Below are positions 19,008-27,312 of a stretch of 64,000 nt of DNA, piece by piece. The stretch spans positions 213,985 through 277,984 of the forward strand of contig NZ_KB893167.1 of NCBI RefSeq assembly GCF_000374005.1, read 5' to 3'. The DNA comes from Kiloniella laminariae DSM 19542. GTDB lineage: Bacteria > Pseudomonadota > Alphaproteobacteria > Kiloniellales > Kiloniellaceae. Under the pieces are notes generated by a model. That model was given only the letters and a program-made list of their open reading frames with translations. It was not told the DNA's origin and made no database searches. The position numbers were made by a program, and so were the translations under genes. Each line of letters begins with the position of its first letter. Position 1 is the first letter of the stretch.

Positions 19008-19787
19008 ATGTCAGAACGCCCGGGCAATCCTTTTCCAAACAACAATAAAAAAGATCGAAAAGTAATTGAAAAAAAAGGAATATCACCTTTTCTACTTGTC
19101 CTGATTCTCTTGGTATTAACTGCCGTCGGGCTTTATTTTCTTGCGGAGAGTTTTCCCGCGACCTTAACCAACGAAGACAACCAGATTGATCTGGTCAGGC
19201 TGCTGGCAATCCTTCTGTTGATTATGTCCTCGGCAGTTGGCCTGCGCCGCATCAGCGTTGCAACTTTGCCCAGATACTTGCGGGACATCGCGATCTGGGT
19301 CTGTATCTTTGCCGTGCTGTTACTGGGGTATAGCTACAGGGATCTTTTCAGTGACGCCGGGCAACGCATGTCTTCTGTGCTTTTGCCAGGTCAGGCCCAT
19401 GTTACAGATCATGGAGAGCTGGTTTTTTCCAGATCCCGAGATGGCCATTTTTATATTGATGCCACGGCAGATGGTACAGCGGTACGTTTTCTGGTTGATA
19501 CTGGCGCAAGCAGTCTGGTGCTCAGTCCATCAGACGCCGACAGGCTGGGGTTCGATTTTAACCAGCTGCTGTTCAACCAGACCTTCGAGACAGCCAACGG
19601 CACGGGCAGGGGCGCCAGAGCTCAACTGGGCAGCATGACCCTTGGAACTGCTACCTTTGAAAGCATTCCTGTCTCGATCAATGAAGCCCCAATGTCGACG
19701 TCTTTGCTCGGCATGTCGTTCCTCAAACGCCTGCACAGTTTCGAATTCCAGGGAGATCAATTAATCTTACGTGTTGATGGGGGATGA
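19008..19787 (+). CDS. membrane-anchored retropepsin-like aspartic protease (TIGR02281 type)
   Basis: A 259-residue protein. A basic, polar N-terminus is followed by two membrane segments (about residues 28-48 and 65-80), a further hydrophobic stretch near 90-105, then a periplasmic retropepsin-like domain with the catalytic motif FLVDTGASSLVLS (Asp164). A single-lobed protease must dimerise to form its active site. Alphaproteobacterial TIGR02281-type proteins share this layout; their substrates are mostly unknown. The ATG at 19008 is preferred over the GTG at 18963, which would put an odd hydrophobic stretch in front. Not clearly linked to the LysE gene. Confidence 0.85.
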   Translation: MSERPGNPFPNNNKKDRKVIEKKGISPFLLVLILLVLTAVGLYFLAESFPATLTNEDNQIDLVRLLAILLLIMSSAVGLRRISVATLPRYLRDIAIWVCIFAVLLLGYSYRDLFSDAGQRMSSVLLPGQAHVTDHGELVFSRSRDGHFYIDATADGTAVRFLVDTGASSLVLSPSDADRLGFDFNQLLFNQTFETANGTGRGARAQLGSMTLGTATFESIPVSINEAPMSTSLLGMSFLKRLHSFEFQGDQLILRVDGG

Positions 19788-20008
19788 AATGGAAGCCGTT
19801 ACGGAAACAAAACTACGGTGTCCCGGGGGACAAAATTAATTGAATTTTGCATAGAGATAATTCGCATAATTTATATTATGGAAAATATTTTCCTATAGAC
19901 ATTACAAACTAGTCGGCACCGCAGCGAATGTTGAGTTTATGGAAGTAAAGCAGATTGTCATTGTATTTCCAGTCGCAACCACCCGCGCGCAAAGAGAAAT
20001 TAAAAGAG

Positions 20009-20728
20009 TCAGAAAGGTGAAAGTTGAATTGGGCGGACGTTATCCTCGAATGGTACATGCCGTCTCCGAAATGTTGTGTCCTGGACGTATTCCGGTCTGC
20101 TGATCCGGTCCATACGAAAATGCCGGAAGTCTTTACGTATAGGATCCCAAGCCACTAAATACCATAGTGGTGGCAGGATCAGCATCGCTTGTGGCTCAAC
20201 GGTTCGGATGGTTACGCTCCCTTTTGCGTCGCGGTACTGGAATCTCAGATGTTGCCGTTGGAGAAAAGCTGTCTCGAAGGCAGGTAAAAGCGCCGGGTCC
20301 ATTGTTCCCATGTCGGATATGTCGACCTGTGGTGAGAGCTGTCCGACGTACAGGCAATCCAGAAAGCGTCGCAAATCGCGTACCTTGTCAGAGGGCAAGG
20401 CTTTTTCGATTTTGGCAAGTCCGGCATCTGCGAGGTCCGAAAATGGTAGATTTCCGGCGGCCCGCATGGACGCCACGCTGATAAGCAGTGCAAATACTTC
20501 CGCGACCGAAAGCCGCGTTGTGGTCTGAAGCGACTGCGGGTCGAGTTGCAGGCCGCCGCCGCGTCCAGGTTCCGAATGAATGACAAAACCCTCATCCCGC
20601 AATACGCTGATGTCACGCAATACGGTGCGTCTGGACGCGCCAACCTCCTCGGCCAAGGCGGCGACTGTCGAAGTGCCGTTGCGCCGAAGTCTGCGTACGA
20701 TAACGTCATGTCGGAGACGAGGTTTCAT
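20009..20728 (-). CDS. YafY-type transcriptional regulator with HTH and WYL domains
   Basis: A 239-residue regulator. The N-terminal winged helix (about residues 1-60, with STVAALAEEVGASRRTVLRDI) is of the DeoR/HTH_11 type. The C-terminal WYL domain (about 130-230) has the RFQYRDAKG strand and the PLWYLVAWDP motif from which the WYL name derives. WYL domains bind nucleic acid or nucleotide-like ligands. It is transcribed divergently from an epoxide-hydrolase-like gene with 87 bp between them, and a perfect inverted repeat lies in that gap, so it most likely controls the hydrolase. Base use is more GC-rich than in the neighbours, suggesting acquisition. Confidence 0.88.
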   Translation of the reverse strand: MKPRLRHDVIVRRLRRNGTSTVAALAEEVGASRRTVLRDISVLRDEGFVIHSEPGRGGGLQLDPQSLQTTTRLSVAEVFALLISVASMRAAGNLPFSDLADAGLAKIEKALPSDKVRDLRRFLDCLYVGQLSPQVDISDMGTMDPALLPAFETAFLQRQHLRFQYRDAKGSVTIRTVEPQAMLILPPLWYLVAWDPIRKDFRHFRMDRISRPEYVQDTTFRRRHVPFEDNVRPIQLSPF

Positions 20729-20757
20729 TTTGCAAGGCTATCCTTCTATGGTGACAG

Positions 20758-20778
20758 AATTTGGCACCATTGCAAATT
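20758..20778. promoter_or_regulatory. candidate operator between WYL regulator and hydrolase
   Basis: AATTTG (20758-20763), a 9-nt spacer and CAAATT (20773-20778) form a perfect inverted repeat in the 87-bp divergent gap. It is the only clear dyad in the gap and is positioned to block both genes. Confidence 0.5.
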
Positions 20779-20815
20779 AGGTACCCATTGAACATGCCTA
20801 AAAGGAGATATTGTT

Positions 20816-21760
20816 ATGTTTAGCCCCATCGATTTTCCCAAACCCACCTCTATCGCTGTCAATGGTATCGAACTCGAAGTCTTTGAAGCAGGACGAAAAA
20901 ATGGAGGAAATCCGATTGTTCTCTGCCACGGTTGGCCAGAACATGCCTTTTCTTGGCGGTACCAGATACCCGCTCTCGCCGCAGCAGGCTATCATGTGAT
21001 TGCCCCAAACCAGCGGGGGTATGGCAACTCATCCCGTCCGACGGAAGTAACAGCCTATGACCTTGAACACTTGTCGGGTGATCTGATCGCACTTCTCGAT
21101 TACTATGGATACCAAGACGCGATCTTTGTCGGTCATGATTGGGGTGCCAGTGTCGTTTGGGGGATGGCCTTGTTACATCCAGAACGGGTGAGCAAAATCA
21201 TAAATCTTGCCTTGCCTTACCAAGCACGTACTGAAAAACCTTGGATCGAGTTCATGGAAGAATTTCTTGGCGACGACTACTATTTCGTTCACTTTAACCG
21301 ACAGCCGGGTATTGCGGATGCAGTGCTGGATGAAAATATTTATCAGTTCCTTCGCAATATGTTCCGTAAAAATGTCCCTCCTGCACCACCAAAGCCAGGT
21401 ATGATGATGATCGATCTCGCCAGAGCAGAAGCTCCACTTGGCCAACCTCTTATGAATGATGACGAACTGGCTGTTTTCGTTTCCGCCTTCGAGAAAACAG
21501 GATTCACAAGCAGTATAAATTGGTACAGGAACCTTGATCGCAACTGGCAAATCTTAGCGGATGTTAACCCAATCATTCAAAAACCTGCTCTCATGATTTA
21601 CGGAGATCGTGATTTAATCCCGAAATCTGAAAATCTAACTGATTTCGTTCCCAAAATTGACGTGGTAAGCCTAGATTGTGGTCATTGCATCCAGCAAGAG
21701 AAGCCGGAAGAAACAAATGAAGCGATCCTGAGCTGGTTGCAAAAACAGGCTGAAATTTAG
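20816..21760 (+). CDS. epoxide hydrolase-like alpha/beta hydrolase
   Basis: A 314-residue alpha/beta hydrolase of the epoxide hydrolase/haloalkane dehalogenase branch. The oxyanion-hole motif HGWPE (about residue 40), the nucleophile Asp108 in GHDWGAS, a cap domain rich in aromatic residues, an acid near Asp264/266 (GDRDLIP) and the base His290 (DCGHCIQQEKPE) are all present. The Asp nucleophile argues for epoxide or halide chemistry rather than ester hydrolysis. A strong AAGGAGA ribosome site precedes the ATG. It is divergent from the WYL regulator. Confidence 0.9.
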   Translation: MFSPIDFPKPTSIAVNGIELEVFEAGRKNGGNPIVLCHGWPEHAFSWRYQIPALAAAGYHVIAPNQRGYGNSSRPTEVTAYDLEHLSGDLIALLDYYGYQDAIFVGHDWGASVVWGMALLHPERVSKIINLALPYQARTEKPWIEFMEEFLGDDYYFVHFNRQPGIADAVLDENIYQFLRNMFRKNVPPAPPKPGMMMIDLARAEAPLGQPLMNDDELAVFVSAFEKTGFTSSINWYRNLDRNWQILADVNPIIQKPALMIYGDRDLIPKSENLTDFVPKIDVVSLDCGHCIQQEKPEETNEAILSWLQKQAEI

Positions 21761-21873
21761 TCCCATTCTACAGAGCTGTGGGCAGCAAGCATCATTGTTC
21801 CCAAACAGAGATGTGAAATGCACTAACCTGACTGAACCTTGTATTTCATAATCTCCGGGAAAAATAGATCAGA

Positions 21874-21914
21874 GAAAAATCAAGTCAGAGGATAACACTG
21901 TTATCCTCTGACTT
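21874..21914 (-). terminator. perfect 15-bp hairpin, likely terminator for the small membrane protein gene
   Basis: AAGTCAGAGGATAAC (21882-21896) pairs perfectly with 21900-21914 around a 3-nt ACT loop. On the minus strand it is followed by GATTTTT, so it fits a leftward terminator for the gene at 21952-22221. On the plus strand no T-run follows. Confidence 0.7.
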
Positions 21915-21951
21915 GGATTAAACGCCAAAAATGAATGGAGATTGTGTCTCC

Positions 21952-22221
21952 CTAGGGGGAAACGGTGTGATCTTGAAATTGATCACCATATTTGTGGTCG
22001 GCCCATTTGGCCAAAACGATTCCTCCAATTGCAACAACAGCAGCAATAACTGCTGATGTAAGGAGAGGCTCCAATAGTAACTGAGTATTATTTCCCAGAC
22101 TCGGCACAAGACTGGCAAATGCGCTGGCTGCAAAAATTGTTGCCAACAGAGTTCCAATTCGGCTTAAAACCCAGCCGGAAGACTTAAGTATCACTGGTAA
22201 ATACGCTGTTTTCTTACTCAT
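21952..22221 (-). CDS. small membrane protein, unknown function
   Basis: An 89-residue protein with two hydrophobic segments (about residues 20-40, IGTLLATIFAASAFASLVP, and 50-75, LLTSAVIAAVVAIGGIVLA) and a charged His-containing tail (KWADHKYGDQF). I do not recognise a family. The chosen ATG (22221) has a GAAAGGTGG ribosome site; the frame extends upstream to 22305 with no support. It stands alone, with a perfect hairpin terminator behind it. Confidence 0.6.
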   Translation of the reverse strand: MSKKTAYLPVILKSSGWVLSRIGTLLATIFAASAFASLVPSLGNNTQLLLEPLLTSAVIAAVVAIGGIVLAKWADHKYGDQFQDHTVSP

Positions 22222-22500
22222 GATACAACCACCTTTCTCTGTAGCTGAAGAAGGTACCTTACTGGAGATCAGTTCGCTTTTCAATCTTCTACTCAAAAAA
22301 GTCACAGCTTTGGGGTAAATATCTACCGATTATTTCTTATGATGATTTCTTCCTTACCTATGGTAATTAATTGAAATATATTGAATATTTATAAATGTAA
22401 GCAATGAATTTTAATATTCTTCTTTTGGGTGTTTTAATGATAAAATATCTAAAAAATTCAATTGTTTGTTAAAAAGCAATACAAGTAATAGGAGAAATTT

Positions 22501-22743
22501 ATGGAAACCCCTGTTGTTGCAGAGGCTGCTCCTGCGATTGTTGATCTGGTCGAAGGAAAAACTTATTTCTGGTGTGCCTGTGGGCGCTCTAAAAAACAAC
22601 CCTTTTGCGACGGTAGCCACAAAGGCACTTCTTTTCAGCCAGTTTCTTTTACCGCGGACAAAAGCAAAAAACACTTTCTTTGCCAATGTAAACACAGCAC
22701 AAAGAAGCCCTTCTGTGATGGCAGTCACAAACATCTGCTGTAA
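22501..22743 (+). CDS. double CDGSH iron-sulfur domain protein
   Basis: An 80-residue protein with two CDGSH iron-sulfur motifs (C-x-C-...-C-D-G-S-H). Cys25, Cys27, Cys36 and His40 form the first, and Cys61, Cys63, Cys72 and His76 the second. Each 3Cys-1His set binds a redox-active, pH-sensitive [2Fe-2S] cluster. The twin arrangement resembles the Miner2/CISD3 class. There is no membrane anchor, so it should be cytosolic. A TAGGAGA ribosome site lies before the ATG. The gene converges on the PfkB kinase gene with only 21 bp between stops. Confidence 0.92.
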   Translation: METPVVAEAAPAIVDLVEGKTYFWCACGRSKKQPFCDGSHKGTSFQPVSFTADKSKKHFLCQCKHSTKKPFCDGSHKHLL

Positions 22744-22764
22744 AATCTACGCTAGACGGGGTAT

Positions 22765-23868
22765 TCAGTTTTTGGCCGGATAGCGATTGAATTTACCCCA
22801 ATCAGACTTGGGTATCCGTTGTAGAATCTCGTCTTTGCCAAGCAGGCCGGACTGGGTATCCATAACCGAAACAACTGATGCCGCGTTGATAGCAGCTGCT
22901 TTCAGGGCTGTTTCATCCCCCTGCCCCACGGCAATAAAGGCAGAGAAGGTCGAGGCAAAGGAATCTCCGGCCCCGGCCGTCCCCATTACCCTGGCTTTTT
23001 GCGCAGGACAGAAAACGATCTCCTGATCGGTTCCAAGATAAGCGCCTTCCTTGCCATTCGTGACCAGCACCTGTTTGGGGCCAAACTGGGTAATGGTCGA
23101 GACGAAACCCTCCAGAGACAGACGTGCACCGGGTATACCAACCCCTTTCTTGAGAAGTTCAGGAAGATTTTTTTCGTTTGAATAGGCACAGCAGCCGGTA
23201 AAATCCTGTTCCGATTTTGCCGAGACAAAGGGTAACAGACGGGCAGCTTCAACCTCGTTGAGAACCAGCACGTCTATATGGGCAAGAGAATCCCAGAATG
23301 ACTGGGTTCGCGAGGTCAATTGACGTATTCCCGGGTTGGCCACGACGAGACTGCCAGCTTCTTTTGCCAGGCGAACGATCTTTGGAAAACAATCTGCCGA
23401 TGCGCCACTGAGACCTGTAACATAGGTAAGGCCGACATCGGCAAACATCTCTGGCGTAATTTCATCGGGTGTAAGTAGGGTATTGGCACCACGGGCGACA
23501 AAGATTGTCGGATTGCGGACGTGGGAAGAAACCATAACTGCGCAACCCGTCGGCAGTTCAGAGCCGTTAATCACCCACTTGCTGTCAATACCTGTTTGTT
23601 CCAGACGTTTGAGTACCATCTGGCCTTCGATATCATCGCCAAGCTTGACGACACAAGATATATCGAGGCCGAGTTTGGCCATAGAGACAGAGGCATTGAT
23701 GGCACCGCCACCGGTGTGGGTTTCAATCGTTTCCGCCTCAACCTTCTTGCCTTCCTCGAGCAAAAGAAAGTTGGTGATGGCGTTGTGCATTGTCATGCGT
23801 TCGATTTCATCATCCGAAACCGAAGCGATGATGTCTACCGTTGCCCCACCCAGTGCCAGTGCCTTCAT
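22765..23868 (-). CDS. PfkB-family sugar kinase, last gene of the amino-sugar operon
   Basis: A 367-residue ribokinase/PfkB-family kinase. The N-terminal signature THTGGGAINASVSMAKLG (about residues 51-68) and the C-terminal anion-hole/catalytic motif GTAGAGDSFAST (base Asp in AGD) are intact. It is longer than typical PfkB members (about 310 residues) because of an insert near residues 218-255 (DFTGCCAYSNEKNLPELLKK). The family phosphorylates sugars, sugar phosphates or nucleosides. Placed directly downstream of a fructose-bisphosphate aldolase gene in an amino-sugar operon, a fructose-6-phosphate kinase (Pfk-2-like) role is attractive, but that is inference. It is 86 bp after the aldolase stop. 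Confidence 0.85.
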   Translation of the reverse strand: MKALALGGATVDIIASVSDDEIERMTMHNAITNFLLLEEGKKVEAETIETHTGGGAINASVSMAKLGLDISCVVKLGDDIEGQMVLKRLEQTGIDSKWVINGSELPTGCAVMVSSHVRNPTIFVARGANTLLTPDEITPEMFADVGLTYVTGLSGASADCFPKIVRLAKEAGSLVVANPGIRQLTSRTQSFWDSLAHIDVLVLNEVEAARLLPFVSAKSEQDFTGCCAYSNEKNLPELLKKGVGIPGARLSLEGFVSTITQFGPKQVLVTNGKEGAYLGTDQEIVFCPAQKARVMGTAGAGDSFASTFSAFIAVGQGDETALKAAAINAASVVSVMDTQSGLLGKDEILQRIPKSDWGKFNRYPAKN

Positions 23869-23944
23869 TATTATTACCCTGCCTTAAACAATTGCTCCCG
23901 AACCCAGAGAACCCAGGTTCTGGTCATTATTCTGCTTGCTGTCG

Positions 23945-23967
23945 CCTCGCCAGATTAACTGGCGAGG
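23945..23967 (-). other. stem-loop at the aldolase stop codon
   Basis: CCTCGCCAG (23945-23953) and CTGGCGAGG (23959-23967) form a perfect 9-bp stem. The loop contains the TAA stop codon of the aldolase gene. No T-run follows on the minus strand, so it is more likely an mRNA-stability or differential-expression element between aldolase and kinase than a terminator. Confidence 0.5.
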
Positions 23968-25025
23968 GTTTTCCCGGGAGAGCCGAGCACAGTAAAGATT
24001 TCATCCAGTTTTGCCCCAAGGCCTTTTTCTGCCTGCCGCATCCACTTGCGTGGATCATAGGCACTTTTCAGCGGTTTTCCGGTTTCCGGGTCAATCTGGG
24101 CCAGAAAGGCGTTCTGGTTGGCATTAACATAGGCACCGACGGGTTCAGAATAGGCGTACTGGAGGTCCGTATCGACGTTCATTTTGAAGACGCCATAAGA
24201 CACGGCTTCACGAATTTCTTCTGCAGAAGAACCTGAGCCGCCATGGAAAACCAGATCCAGAGCATTTTCATCGAGATCAAAACGCTGTGATGCAAGAGCC
24301 TGGGAATCCTTGAGGATCACAGGGCGTAGCTTGACGTTGCCGGGCTTGTAGACACCATGAACGTTGCCGAAAGAGGCCGCGATAGAGAAATGCCCCAGTG
24401 GACTCAAGCGTTTGTAGGCCAAAGCAACGTCTTCTGGTTGGGTGTAAAGTTTGGGATTGTCGGCACCGGTATGTTCCGTGCCGACACCGTCTTCCTCGCC
24501 ACCAGTCACACCGAGCTCGATTTCCAGGCTCATATCCAGCGGTGCCATCTTTTCCATGTAGCTGGCACAGGTCTCAATGTTTTCCTCGATTGGCTCTTCA
24601 GAGAGGTCGATCATGTGAGAGGTATAAAGCGGTTTCCCTGTTTCTGCGCGGAATTTGGTGCCCTCTTCAAGCAATCCGTCAATCCAGGGCAAGAGACCGC
24701 GATTGGCGTGATCGGTATGGAGGACAACACAGACCCCATATCCTTCGGCCATCAGGTGAACATGCCGGGCAAGGGAAACTGCGCCCAGAACTTTGCCTTT
24801 CATGCCATCGGGGTAAGCCGGGCCACCAAAGAAAGCAGCGCCACCGTTCGAGACCTGGATAATTACATCGGACTTGTTACGCGCTGCGGCTTCAAGTACG
24901 GCGTTGACGGTGCTGCTGCTGGTTACATTGATAGCGGGAAGTGCATAATTCCCTGCTTTACAAGCCTGCACCAGTTTCTCGTAATCCTTACCGGTGACCA
25001 CACCGGGGCGAAGTTTTTCGGACAC
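23955..25025 (-). CDS. fbaA: class II fructose-bisphosphate aldolase
   Basis: A 356-residue zinc-dependent aldolase of the E. coli FbaA (class IIA) type. HTDHANRGLLPWIDGLL (first zinc His and catalytic Asp region), SHMIDLSEEPIEENI, EIELGVTGGEEDGV, ASFGNVHGVYKPGN and VFHGGSGS are all conserved. It cleaves fructose-1,6-bisphosphate to DHAP and glyceraldehyde-3-phosphate. The start is taken as GTG at 25025, because GGGAGG lies 7 bases before it and the protein then aligns with FbaA length; the ATG at 25073 would add 16 residues. Presence of a glycolytic aldolase within an amino-sugar operon is notable. Confidence 0.95.
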   Translation of the reverse strand: MSEKLRPGVVTGKDYEKLVQACKAGNYALPAINVTSSSTVNAVLEAAARNKSDVIIQVSNGGAAFFGGPAYPDGMKGKVLGAVSLARHVHLMAEGYGVCVVLHTDHANRGLLPWIDGLLEEGTKFRAETGKPLYTSHMIDLSEEPIEENIETCASYMEKMAPLDMSLEIELGVTGGEEDGVGTEHTGADNPKLYTQPEDVALAYKRLSPLGHFSIAASFGNVHGVYKPGNVKLRPVILKDSQALASQRFDLDENALDLVFHGGSGSSAEEIREAVSYGVFKMNVDTDLQYAYSEPVGAYVNANQNAFLAQIDPETGKPLKSAYDPRKWMRQAEKGLGAKLDEIFTVLGSPGKTLAS

Positions 25026-25081
25026 CGCCGTTCCTCCCTCTTGTCGTATTTCATCTCTGCCCAGAACAGGCATTGACCCTG

Positions 25082-26158
25082 TTACAGATAGACCACCTGT
25101 CCGCTTCGGATCGATTGATCCGCCGCCAGCACAATCTTCATGCTGTTGACCGCATCCTGCAGGTGGTTATCCAAATCTAAATCTTCCGTGATTGCCTTTA
25201 GCAGAAAATCCTGCTCTCTCAAACAAAGAGCGTCATGATCAGGCTCATCCTGCATCTGAATCAAGTGATCTTTGTGAAAAAGTCCAGACTTTTTATCCAA
25301 ACTTGCGGAATGACAGAGAATTGCCGAAGTTTTTGTGTGGCTGTCGATACTGTCCGATTCCATATCCGGGTTCTGTTCAGCCGCAACAATGGATACTGAG
25401 CCTTTGGGGCCAATGACATCTTTCACAAAATAGGCTGTCTCGCTCATCATGGGGCCCCAGCCTGCTTCATACCAGCCAATCGACCCGTCTTCGTAAGTAA
25501 CCTGAAGCTGGCCATAGTTGTACATGTCCGGGGCAATTTCGTCGCTCAGACGGGCGCCAATCGCGTGTACCTTTACCGGACGGGATTCGGTCATCAGACA
25601 CATCATATCCACGTAGTGCACTCCACAGTCGATAATGGGCGAAATACTCTTCATCAGCTGTTTGTGAACCTGCCAGGTATCCCCCCTGCTCTGCTGGTTG
25701 AGGTTCATCCGCATTACCAGGGGTTTCCCCAGGGTTCTGGCCTGGCGGACAAATTCCTGCCAGGAAGGGTGGTGCCTGAGAATATAACCCACCACGAGTT
25801 TGCGGTTTTTGGCCTTTGCGGTGGCAATAACCCTTTCGGTGCCCTCGACAGTTTCGGCAACCGGTTTCTCCATAAACACATGAGCATCAGATTCCAGAGC
25901 CTTGATTGCAAAGGTTTCATGTGTGTCAGGCCAGGTGTTGATCGAAACGACATCGGGTTGCAGTTGCTGCAAGGCCGCATCATAGTCGCTGAAGCGGGGA
26001 TATCTGGAAAGTTCATCAGGCAAAACAGTCTGCTGGTCCAGGCTTCTACTGCACAGTCCGACGATCTCAAATCCGGCGAGGGCATGATAAGCCTTGGCGT
26101 GTGAAATGCCCATGTTGCCCAGACCAACGACCAGTACCTTCTGTGGTTTCCTCATCAT
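25082..26158 (-). CDS. Gfo/Idh/MocA family oxidoreductase
   Basis: A 358-residue NAD(P)-dependent oxidoreductase. A Rossmann N-terminus is visible (VLVVGLGNMGISHAKAYHAL, GxGxxG at about residues 10-15), followed by the family MEKPVAETVEG motif with the catalytic-site Lys, and an alpha/beta C-terminal domain with DCGVHYVDMMCLM. Family members oxidise or reduce sugars, inositols and sugar nucleotides, or act as NAD-using glycosidases. Its substrate here is unknown. The ATG at 26158 overlaps the nagA stop (ATGA), so it is tightly coupled to amino-sugar catabolism. Confidence 0.9.
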   Translation of the reverse strand: MMRKPQKVLVVGLGNMGISHAKAYHALAGFEIVGLCSRSLDQQTVLPDELSRYPRFSDYDAALQQLQPDVVSINTWPDTHETFAIKALESDAHVFMEKPVAETVEGTERVIATAKAKNRKLVVGYILRHHPSWQEFVRQARTLGKPLVMRMNLNQQSRGDTWQVHKQLMKSISPIIDCGVHYVDMMCLMTESRPVKVHAIGARLSDEIAPDMYNYGQLQVTYEDGSIGWYEAGWGPMMSETAYFVKDVIGPKGSVSIVAAEQNPDMESDSIDSHTKTSAILCHSASLDKKSGLFHKDHLIQMQDEPDHDALCLREQDFLLKAITEDLDLDNHLQDAVNSMKIVLAADQSIRSGQVVYL

Positions 26159-27312
26159 ACAATTCCGTCTGCAGCCATATCCTTGCCCCTTATCCAGCAT
26201 TCCTGGACTTCAATGTCTTTGCTTAGCTGAACCAGCGAGGCTTCGTACCCCTTTTCAATACGGCCATAGCTTTCTCCTAACCCCAGGAACTCCGCAGGGT
26301 AAAGTGATGCCATGCGCAGAGATTCATCGAGTGTAAGGCCAAGCAGGGAAACGCTGTTTCGCACGGCAGATGCCATATCAAGGTCGGCACCCGCGAGGAC
26401 GCCATCATCGGTTATACAGCGCCCTTCCCTGCTCCAGATTTTTTGGCCGTAAAGTTCAAAAAAATCTTTACTGCTGCCAACTGTTGGCATGGCATCGGTT
26501 ACCAGCAGCATTTTGCCAGGGTTTTTGGCTTTGATGGCTGTTCTCAGACTGGCCGGATGAACATGATAGCCATCAACAATAAGCCCGCACCAGCTCTCTT
26601 TATGATCCAGAGCAGCACCAACGGCACCGGGTTCCCGGCTGCCCAGGGGGGACATGGCATTAAACAGATGAGTGAAACAGGATAATCCCTCGCGGAAGGC
26701 CCGCTGGAAATCTTCGTAGTCCCCCGCTGTATGACCTGCGGCGACAAGAACACCTTTGCTGACAAGTTCCTGTATTACCCCGGGTGCGGCCCTTTCCGGC
26801 GCCAGGGTGATCAGGGTTTTCCCCTGCTCAAGGCCTGTGATAACCGAGAGGGCATCTGCTTCCATAAAGCGTATCCGGGATTCCTGATGCACGCCTTTTC
26901 TTAAAGGATTGAGATAAGGCCCTTCCAGATGTATTCCCAGCACCCCTGGTTCTTTGGCGTGAAGAGCTTGTCGCATCGCCGAGATTGCCCGGGTCATAAC
27001 GGAACGTTCATCGGTAATCAGCGTCGGCAGCATACCCGTGGTGCCAAAACGCCTGTGGGCACGGGCAATGGCCCGGATGCCCTCGATGTCTGGCTGATCG
27101 TTGAAAAGCACTCCTCCGCCACCGTTTACCTGGATATCAATAAAGCCCGGAACCAGCATATCACCGGAGAGATCGCGAAGTTTATATCCCGAGAGATCTG
27201 CTTTTGCCTCAGTTCCAACAGTTTCAATGATGCCTTTATCAAGGGTGACAGTTGCCTTTTCCAACCACCTGTCGCCGGTAAATACGCGGGCATTGACCAG
27301 AGCAGTTTTCAT
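26155..27312 (-). CDS. nagA: N-acetylglucosamine-6-phosphate deacetylase
   Basis: A 385-residue amidohydrolase with the NagA hallmarks. These are DIQVNGGGGVLFND (about residues 58-71), GTTGMLPTLITD, HLEGPYLNPLRKGVH with the metal-binding Glu, VAAGHT and THLFNAMSPLGSREPG (zinc-site His), and LVTDAMPTVG with the catalytic Asp. It converts GlcNAc-6-phosphate to glucosamine-6-phosphate plus acetate in the cytoplasm. Its ATG immediately follows the TAA of the deaminase gene (TAAATG), and its end overlaps the oxidoreductase start, so this is one operon. Confidence 0.96.
   Translation of the reverse strand: MKTALVNARVFTGDRWLEKATVTLDKGIIETVGTEAKADLSGYKLRDLSGDMLVPGFIDIQVNGGGGVLFNDQPDIEGIRAIARAHRRFGTTGMLPTLITDERSVMTRAISAMRQALHAKEPGVLGIHLEGPYLNPLRKGVHQESRIRFMEADALSVITGLEQGKTLITLAPERAAPGVIQELVSKGVLVAAGHTAGDYEDFQRAFREGLSCFTHLFNAMSPLGSREPGAVGAALDHKESWCGLIVDGYHVHPASLRTAIKAKNPGKMLLVTDAMPTVGSSKDFFELYGQKIWSREGRCITDDGVLAGADLDMASAVRNSVSLLGLTLDESLRMASLYPAEFLGLGESYGRIEKGYEASLVQLSKDIEVQECWIRGKDMAADGIV

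Noticed and set aside
24357..25076. 239-codon plus-strand frame opposite the aldolase gene
   Set aside because: Antisense shadow of a conserved gene; the minus-strand protein is clearly FbaA.
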